Source: Madurella fahalii (taxonomy: Eukaryota; Ascomycota; Sordariomycetes; Sordariales). From it: 64,000 nucleotides of DNA. The translations under genes were made by a program, and so were the position numbers. Positions 57,527-64,000 of this stretch are shown here, one piece after another. The notes beneath the pieces are model-generated. The model was not told where the DNA came from and ran no database searches. It was given only the letters and a program-made list of their open reading frames with translations. Each line of letters begins with the position of its first letter. Positions within the stretch are counted from its first letter, which is position 1. The stretch covers positions 2,666,001 to 2,730,000 of the forward strand of contig CM056875.1 of assembly GCA_029876055.1 (NCBI GenBank), written 5' to 3'.

Positions 57527-58126
57527 CGCGATATGCCGTTTCAAGCTCTTCTGTGATGCTCGAGCGGTTGTCCTGTGGACTCCCGAGCACTGTAGGCACA
57601 TCAACTCAACAAGTGATTCACTAACATGAAGCGAGACGCACCCACCTCAGGGTCCTACCTAAGGCCTAATCACTCCTGGTTCCGCCTTGTTTAACTTACA
57701 GACTTCGAGGTCCGAGTCATAATATTCTGGCGTCTACTATCGGCTCATATTCGATGGCTGTGGAAAGCGAATCAGAAATTCCTCTCTTGTCGGTTTCACA
57801 TGCGCCGTCAGCCCTCGAGTCGCGCCAAAAATTGAGCCGGCGTTCTGGGAGCTTGGGCCACTTCGCTTTCCCATTGGTTAGTCGACTGATAATCACCCCA
57901 CCGATCAACTCTCATGTCAATAGCCAATTCCACCCGATAGCATCGAAACGCGCCGCCGTCGACCGGATCGCGTTTTACGTAACATTCGGATGCGCATTGC
58001 ACTTCGGGCAGTCACCTAGGTGCCATGTAGCGCGCCGGTATTCAATTGTGTTTGCCCGGTAGCTGCGCCGTCCACAGTTTTCGTTTCCGGAGACCTTGGG
58101 CAGTCTGAACCGTTGCAGCCGCCACG
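57527..58126. other. Divergent promoter region coq2 / JmjC gene
   Basis: 600 bp. It should hold both promoters. The ORFs here have no family resemblance. Confidence 0.5.
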
Positions 58127-61100
58127 ATGCCGACCGCACAGCATCCCCAGGCGAAATTCGATCCCATCCCTCCGGATCTTGATTTGCACACCCTCGTTGA
58201 GACGACACCAAATTTCCATTGGGTCTTGCGGATATCGGCTGCGCAGATCCGAAATATTGGGCCCCAGGAGTTCGAGAAGCTCGTGTTCATCCATGTCGTT
58301 CACGGCGGGAAGCCTCTGGTGATTGAGAAATGGAACGACCGATTGCCCAAGTCGCTCTTTAGCGCAGAGTGGCTGGAGGCCACCTACAACAAGAAGCGTG
58401 AGTGCTGGTTGTGTGGTTTTAAACATGCTCGCTAGCTTACGGTCGAGCAGAGGAAAACATCCGCGATATCGTTGCGCAAACCGACATCCCCATGACCATG
58501 GGACACTACCTGCGATCGATGAAGCAATTGACGAACCAGTGGACCCCTAGCAACTTCCGCGACGAACGACGGCAGCGGCTGTACATGAAGGACATCGACT
58601 GCCCACCAGAGTGGCAAGCGCACCTGCAGAAAGTGATTCCGCCGAACCTCTTTTACATGAACGAGAACGTCGACGAGCGACCGGGGGCAAGGCGGAACGA
58701 GGATGTGGATCCGTTTCAGGAGGGCCGGTCTGCCGCTCCTGCCGGAGATCTGATGAGCAGCCTGCCCGAAGAAATGCGCGCCCAAAACCTCATGTGCTAC
58801 ATCGGGCACGAAGGCACCTACACCCCGGCGCATCGGGAAATGTGCGCCAGTTTGGGTCAGAACATCATGGTGGACGCGTCTGGCGAAGAAAACGGGGAAA
58901 AGCCGGGGAGCTCGATATGGTTTATGACCGAGTCCAAGGATCGTGAAGTGGTGAGGGAGTACTTCTTGTCCATGCTCGGCCACGACATCGAGATCGAAAA
59001 GCATTTTGCCCAGATCAACGCCTGGAAGAAGGCCACGTTCCCTGTCTATGTCGTTGAGCAGAAGGTTGGAGACTTCATCCTTGTCCCTCCTCTGGCCCCT
59101 CACCAGGTCTGGAACCGCGGCACTAGGACCATCAAGGTTGCATGGAACCGGACAACGGTCGAGACGTTGCAGTTGGCGTTGCACGAAGCGCTGCCCAAGG
59201 CTCGGCTCGTCTGCCGTGACGAGCAGTACAAGAACAAAGCCATCATCTACTACACCCTCGAAAAGTACTACAAGGAAATGGTTGATGCGGAAAAGTCCGC
59301 CGACATTGGCTTGCTTGGGTTTGGTCAAGACTTGATCAAGAACTCAACGAGGATGAAGCAGATGGCGGCCGACTTCAAGGCTCTTTTCCGGCTGTTCACC
59401 GAGGTCCTCGTCGACGAAATGTTTGCCACCAAGGAGAAGGACGTCGACTACATCGAGTTTGACTCCAACATCACATGCTCTTACTGCCGAGCAAACATTT
59501 TCAACCGCTTCTTAACCTGCAAGAACTGTGTGCGCCAACTGGTAGACGGGGACGAGGACACGTACGATATCTGCATGGAGTGCTACGTGATGGGCCGGTC
59601 CTGTTTCTGCGTCTCCAATCTCAGCTGGTGCGAGCAGTGGCGCTGGTCAGATCTCGTCGACCGCTACGAAGCGTGGCGTGCGCTGATCATCAAGAACGAC
59701 GGCTATATCAGCTTTGACAGCTCACCGCTGCCCTTGGAGCTAGCGAGGAAGATGTTTGGCAAGAAGTCTGTTGCGCAGATCTGCCAGGAGCAACTCCGCA
59801 CACGGCCCTGGAAGGATGTCAGCCAGGTCAAGGAGCCGTCCGAACCAGAGGAGTCGGATATCGAAATTGACGATACGGGCCGCCCGGTAAAAAAGAGGAG
59901 GAAAAGGAAAGCGAAAAAGGGCGACGTCTACCGCTGCCATGTCTGCCAGCACAAGGATTACACGTACAAGCTGGCCTTCTGCTCGAACCAGGGATGCACA
60001 GACGCGTACTGCTACGGCGTTCTCTACAGGGCGTTCGACATGATGCCGCAGGAAGTCATGCAAAACGAGAGATGGCAGTGCCCCAAGTGCCTCGGCATCT
60101 GCAACTGTGGCGGGTGCCGTCGCATGGGAAACGGCGATCCATACATCCCCAAGACCACGATGCTCGGCCACGATACCCGGCGGATTGCTGATGACCGTAG
60201 CGTTGAGTCCTTGGTCGACTTCCGGGTTCACAACCTGTCATGGCTGAAGAATGTCGGCGATGAGAGCCGAAGCCTGTCGAGCAAACGGATGCAGAGGCTG
60301 CAACAAGCGGCCGATGCAGAAAAGGCGAAGCAGGCGGAGCTAGCTGGCGAGGTGCCTGTCCTGCCCGATGGCGCATTGGCCGAAAGCATGGATGCCGTCA
60401 TGCAGCAACCCGTCGCTAACGGCTATGGCAACCAGGGCGGAGCGCCAGGCTCTGGCGAAGCTACGGGGGAGTACGTGGGGCACCCCGACGTCGTAACCGG
60501 CTCTCAACAGAACGGCGACCACGCAGGTCCCGCCGAGGTGGCCGATATGTCGATAAGCGCGATCCATGACCAGTCCTCGTATCCGGACCCCTCGACGCTC
60601 GGTCGGGAACGGATGCTCGGCATGGGCTATTACGAACAAGACGATAGCCCTGATAGGATTCTTTTTGACCCTTACCAGATGCCCACGGCTGAAAGTGGCC
60701 AAGAAATTGACGACGAACCCGAAATGTCCGAGTACCTGAAGAAGCAGCTTCGTCTAGCTAAACGAAAAGCACGGCAGGAAGCGGATGACGACCCCGACTT
60801 CCGAATACCCAAGTCTCACCACAAGAAGAAGCCCAAGCTTGATCACGACGACCACCACCACGGGCAGGAGGTTGCACTAAGCAATATGGATCCGGCTCTG
60901 TTTACTGGCGACGTGATAATGGTTGACACGCCTGCAGACGAAGACGGCGCCACGCAAGCCGCAGCGTCGGCAGAGGCGGCTGAACAGGCGACCCAGCAAA
61001 CGCGCGAGCCAGTTGAGGCGCCGCAAGACCAGGATGGGCATCGCTCCCACTCTCCGAATCGCCCGACCCTCCGACATGCACGGCCGAAGATATCGTATAT

Positions 61101-62529
61101 TGTAGACGAGCACGGCGAGGAAGAGTTCGACGAGATTCTGGTCCCTCGGTCCCCAAGGCCTCCCAAGCACATTACTGGTTTCAACCTGGAGAATTCGGAT
61201 AAGGATCCCCTTGATCTAGCGTCGGCCGCTGTTTTTGCAATGAGTGCCGCAAGCGTTCCAGCTCCCCAACAACCCGGTACGCAGCCGGCTGTTTCCAGGA
61301 AGCGGGGTCGACCACCACGAAAGTCGGATACACATTCCGCACTGGAAGCGACGAGTACATCGATCCCGACGAAGCCCCAGAGGCGACGCGGACGGCCTCT
61401 TCGAGCGCAGCCTTCACTTAGTGTCGGAACTGACAATGGGAGAGACAATGCCCCCACCACCGATCTTGACGCTCAACTTGCCCGGCAACTCGAGGGCTTA
61501 GACGATGAAGGCGAGGTGATCAACACGGAGACAGTGCCAACACCCGGGGTTGCAGATACCGCTGTTGCTGTCCCCAAGAGACGGGGTCACCCGCCACGCA
61601 ATCCCCAGCCGCAGAGATCAGAATTGGCAGTCGAACTTACGTCGCAGCATCTGTTATCCATGGCGGATAAGATGAGGATGAAGGGCAAGAAGTTCAAAAT
61701 CGGCACGCGGAAGAGCTCCGGCGGGGCAAAGCCTGCCACCCCTCCTACCAAGGAGAACCGTCCTCAAGAAGAAGAGGCAGCCGAGCCGCCATCCGCTCCC
61801 AAATCCCCGGCACGTAGGGCGGCGCCTCAAGCCACCGCCCGCGCTGGCAGGAGGAACGCCCGTCGGAACCAGAGCGCGACAGATAGCGCGGTCGAAGACG
61901 AAGACTTTGACTCCGCTGCTGAGGATGAAGCTGTCTCGGACGACGAGAACACTCCATCGTCTCCCCGATCCGCGCTGGATGAGTCGTTTGCTCCTAGCCC
62001 TGCAGCCGTTCCTGCTACCGCTCCCACCGTAGAACCAAAGGAAGCCTCGCCTCCGCCGGCCCCGTCCGCGTCCCCGTCCCCGTCGCCGTCTCCGTTCCCG
62101 TCCCTATCTCTTGCCCCGTCTGCCCCGTCTCCCCCACCTGCACCTGCGATTGCGGCTGCGCGCCCCGTGCGAAAGTCGCCAGCGCCGCTGCAGCGGTTAC
62201 CTTCTGGCCCGACAATCGTTAGGCTCTTGGAATCGGACGAAGAGGAGGAGGAGTACTATGATGCGTACGCAAGCGAGACTGATGACGGATCGCAAATGAA
62301 AGAAGAGCAATCAGCTTCTGACGCGGAGCTGAGCGCGGCCCAGGAGCCGAGCGATTCGGACTCGGATGACGACGATGATGAGGATATACCTGCTTACAAG
62401 GAAGTTAGTGGGCCGCGTCGTGGGCTGGGGACAGCTATTAGGGGAAGGGGACCCGCTGCTGCCGCCGCCGGGAGAGGAAGAGGCGCAGGCAGGGCCCGTG
62501 GCCGGGGTCGGGGGAGAGGCGGGCGGTGA
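58127..62529 (+). CDS. JmjC dioxygenase with zf-4CXXC_R1 (CDCA7-like) zinc finger
   Basis: Model: 58127..58397, 58451..62529 (53-bp GT-AG intron), 1449 aa. A JmjC core lies around residues 200-325: IGHEGTYTPAHREM supplies Fe(II) ligands His218 and Glu220, and LVPPLAPHQVWN supplies His308, so the HxE..H triad is complete and activity is predicted. A Cys-rich cluster follows (433-477; CSYC, CKNC, CMEC). At about 585-685 is a zf-4CXXC_R1-type finger (CHVCQHKDYTYKLAFC, then CPKCLGICNCGGC and RRMGNGDPYIP). The C-terminal half is disordered and acidic, with three AT-hook-like KRGRPP/RRRGRP/KRRGHP motifs (about 1040-1150) and an RG-rich end. A nuclear histone- or DNA-directed oxygenase is inferred; the substrate is unknown. 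Confidence 0.82.
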
Positions 62530-62985
62530 ATAGTTAATAGCTCTGTCCAGTACGTGTGTTGGCATAGCGCGGTTAATATACATCCTCTCATCATCAGTCG
62601 CTCTGGTTGTTTCATGGGATGGATTTCACGAGACGTCTTTGACCTACCAGGGGCTAATTGTAACGTTTGGAGATCGGAGGAGAGGACATGGACGTTTAGC
62701 TCTATGCAAACTGAACCCCATCCCACCTAGATCTTGGTATTTGAGCATCAGCCAAAAACCCATGAATGCAATTCATCAGTCTATCATTCATGCCCATGCC
62801 CATGCCCATGGTGAGCAAAATTGCCTGCCGCCCTTGACTGGTCCGGTCCTCCCGATATGTACAATCTCCTCTCCTCCGCCTTTCCCATTCTCATCCCGTC
62901 CCCTATCCCCATGCATACAATCTCTTTTTTCACCCTACCACGATGTCATTCATTAGCCTTGACCCGCCTCGGTAGAGGTTTTTTT
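62530..62985. other. Intergenic region between convergent genes
   Basis: 456 bp, 3' flanks of the JmjC gene (+) and the small mitochondrial-type gene (-). No gene. Confidence 0.5.
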
Positions 62986-63431
62986 TTAGAGCCCGTCCTT
63001 CATACTCGTCCCGTGCTTCCTGAGCTCCTCGGCGCTCTGCTTTGTCTGGTCCTGCAGCCGCTTCATGGCCGCCTCGCCCGCCTCGCGCGGGCCCATCCGG
63101 TCCGCCTTGACGCTCTCCTCGCTGACCGAGGCGAGCTCGGGCTTCCAGTGGCCCTGACCCTTCTTCTGCTTGGCCAGGGAGTCTTGCTTGTGGATGTCAA
63201 AGTCAGTCGGGTTGGGGTCCGCTGGGTTGTGGTTAGTCCGGAAGCTAGAAAGGAAAAAGGCGAGAGGTGGGAGAGATGGGGGTTGGTGGGAAGGGGGTAG
63301 GGGGAAACATTACAGCTGGCGCTTTCTTTCAGGGGGAGGCGCGTGGTTTGGGAGAAGGCTCGGAGAGTGGTGACGGTCGAGGTTGGGCGAATTGCCCTGG
63401 CGGTGGTGGTGAGGAGAGCGCGGGCGGACAT
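62986..63431 (-). CDS. Small mitochondrial-type fungal protein
   Basis: Model: complement(62986..63221, 63314..63431), 117 aa; the 92-bp GT-AG intron (GTAATG...CTAAC...CCCAG) joins LKESAS to SDPNPTDFDIHKQDSLAK. The start (MSARALLTTTARAIRPTST...) is an Arg/Ser/Thr-rich mitochondrial presequence with a likely cut near RAFSQT. The mature part is short and charged: KQKKGQGHWKPELASVSEES, then KADRMGPREAGEAAMKRLQD. It resembles a conserved uncharacterised fungal family, but I cannot name it. An ATG at 63509 lies in the same frame and would add 26 residues. The stop is followed by a run of A. Confidence 0.68.
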
Positions 63432-64000
63432 GATGTTGGTGATTGTTGCTGTCGTGAGGGATGCGATTGTGGTTGTGATGATGATGTTTGAGGAGGAAAC
63501 GGGTTGCAATTGGAGGACTGGTTAAAAGTGATGGGTTCAATGGAGGGGCGAGAGGGAAAAAACAGCTCAAGCTATTGAATCGCAAAGTAGCAATTCCAAG
63601 CTCGGGTAGATGAGGCACCTTTGAGGAAGGGAGGATAGTGGATGACGGGCATGTCTCCGCTGACCATGACGTCACCATCAACACAGGTATCAATTGGCGC
63701 TTCTACGTCGGCTTCTCCTCACAAAACCCCAACCAGAGACTACGGCCACCCAATGTACGAAAATTCGCGAGAGGGATTAAAAGTAAGCAATTCCACTTCA
63801 CGTCATTGGATAATAACTCGGCCCTGTTTTGCGTTCGTGGGATGTGGTAAGTAAACGTCCATGAAATGGTTAGTGCAGGAGTTGTCATAGTTACAAAGTG
63901 CTCTGACGCATTCTTCCGCTCCGAGAATGTATCAGTAATCAACCTTCGGTTATTGGCTCCAGAACAATAGGGGAAAGGCAGTCGGTATTCTATCAGAAGT
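63432..64000. other. Right-edge intergenic region
   Basis: Upstream flank of the small mitochondrial-type gene. Short ORFs at 63638-63942 on both strands have no recognisable features. A gene might start beyond the window edge. Confidence 0.45.

Noticed and set aside
58432..59328. 298-codon minus-strand ORF
   Set aside because: Antisense to the JmjC domain, which shows conserved iron ligands.
1..64000. tRNA genes
   Set aside because: A visual search for B-box motifs (GGTTCGANNCC and its complement) gave only partial matches without an A-box or cloverleaf; a tRNAscan-SE run would settle it.
1..64000. Secondary-metabolite cluster or transposon
   Set aside because: No polyketide synthase, NRPS, P450 or transposase/reverse-transcriptase motif occurs in any frame I read, and there are no long terminal or inverted repeats.

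Overview
The window is a gene-rich, transposon-free stretch of a filamentous ascomycete nuclear genome. Introns are short (mostly 53-119 bp) with GT..AG ends and CTAAC/CTGAC branch sites, coding DNA is GC-rich, and several proteins are typical of Pezizomycotina (HookA, PtaB, HbrB, a Pex14/17-type peroxin). A Sordariomycete, probably in or near the Sordariales/Chaetomiaceae, is my inference from protein style; no alignment was run. I modelled about 35 introns by hand, using splice consensus and the reading-frame continuity of known families.

Layout. 1-1752 (+): 3' part of an RS-rich splicing-type protein. 2837-3970 (-): glyceraldehyde-3-phosphate dehydrogenase, with a long upstream region. 6690-10759 (-): a large unrecognised protein interrupted by an in-frame TAG and a frameshift. 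11684-13298 (-): INO80 subunit Ies2. 14824-16004 (+): Pex14/17-like peroxin. 17891-19489 (+): Gag1-like clamp (DUF4050) protein. 20165-22869 (-): SPX-domain phosphate transporter. 24456-27946 (+): Vps39/Vam6 of HOPS. 28152-28454 (-): KEOPS subunit Gon7. 29006-32029 (+): HbrB/Bit61-type TORC2 subunit. 34796-37591 (+): LIM-domain-binding regulator PtaB. 39975-40533 (-): Atg8. 41598-42895 (+): coproporphyrinogen oxidase. 43043-44008 (+): SWIM zinc-finger protein. 44294-45476 (-): Rpn8. 46017-46372 (+): secreted-type I9 proteinase inhibitor. 47729-50423 (+): Hook protein. 51619-52677 (-): adenylate kinase. 53811-54827 (-): unrecognised coiled-coil protein. 55312-56052 (+): ribosomal protein uS12 (Rps23). 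56324-57526 (-): Coq2. 58127-62529 (+): JmjC protein with a zf-4CXXC_R1-type zinc finger. 62986-63431 (-): small mitochondrial-type protein.

The genes are housekeeping and are not a cluster or operon. Several act on related membrane processes (Vps39 in vacuole/endosome fusion, Atg8 in autophagy, HookA in endosome motility, HbrB in TORC2), but I see no evidence of joint regulation. The observations most worth a second look are the JmjC + zf-4CXXC_R1 architecture, two GC-AG introns, the lesions in the 6.7-10.8 kb gene, an adenylate-kinase intron that does not keep frame, and an I9 inhibitor that carries a signal peptide. No tRNA, rRNA, CRISPR array, or transposon was found by eye.
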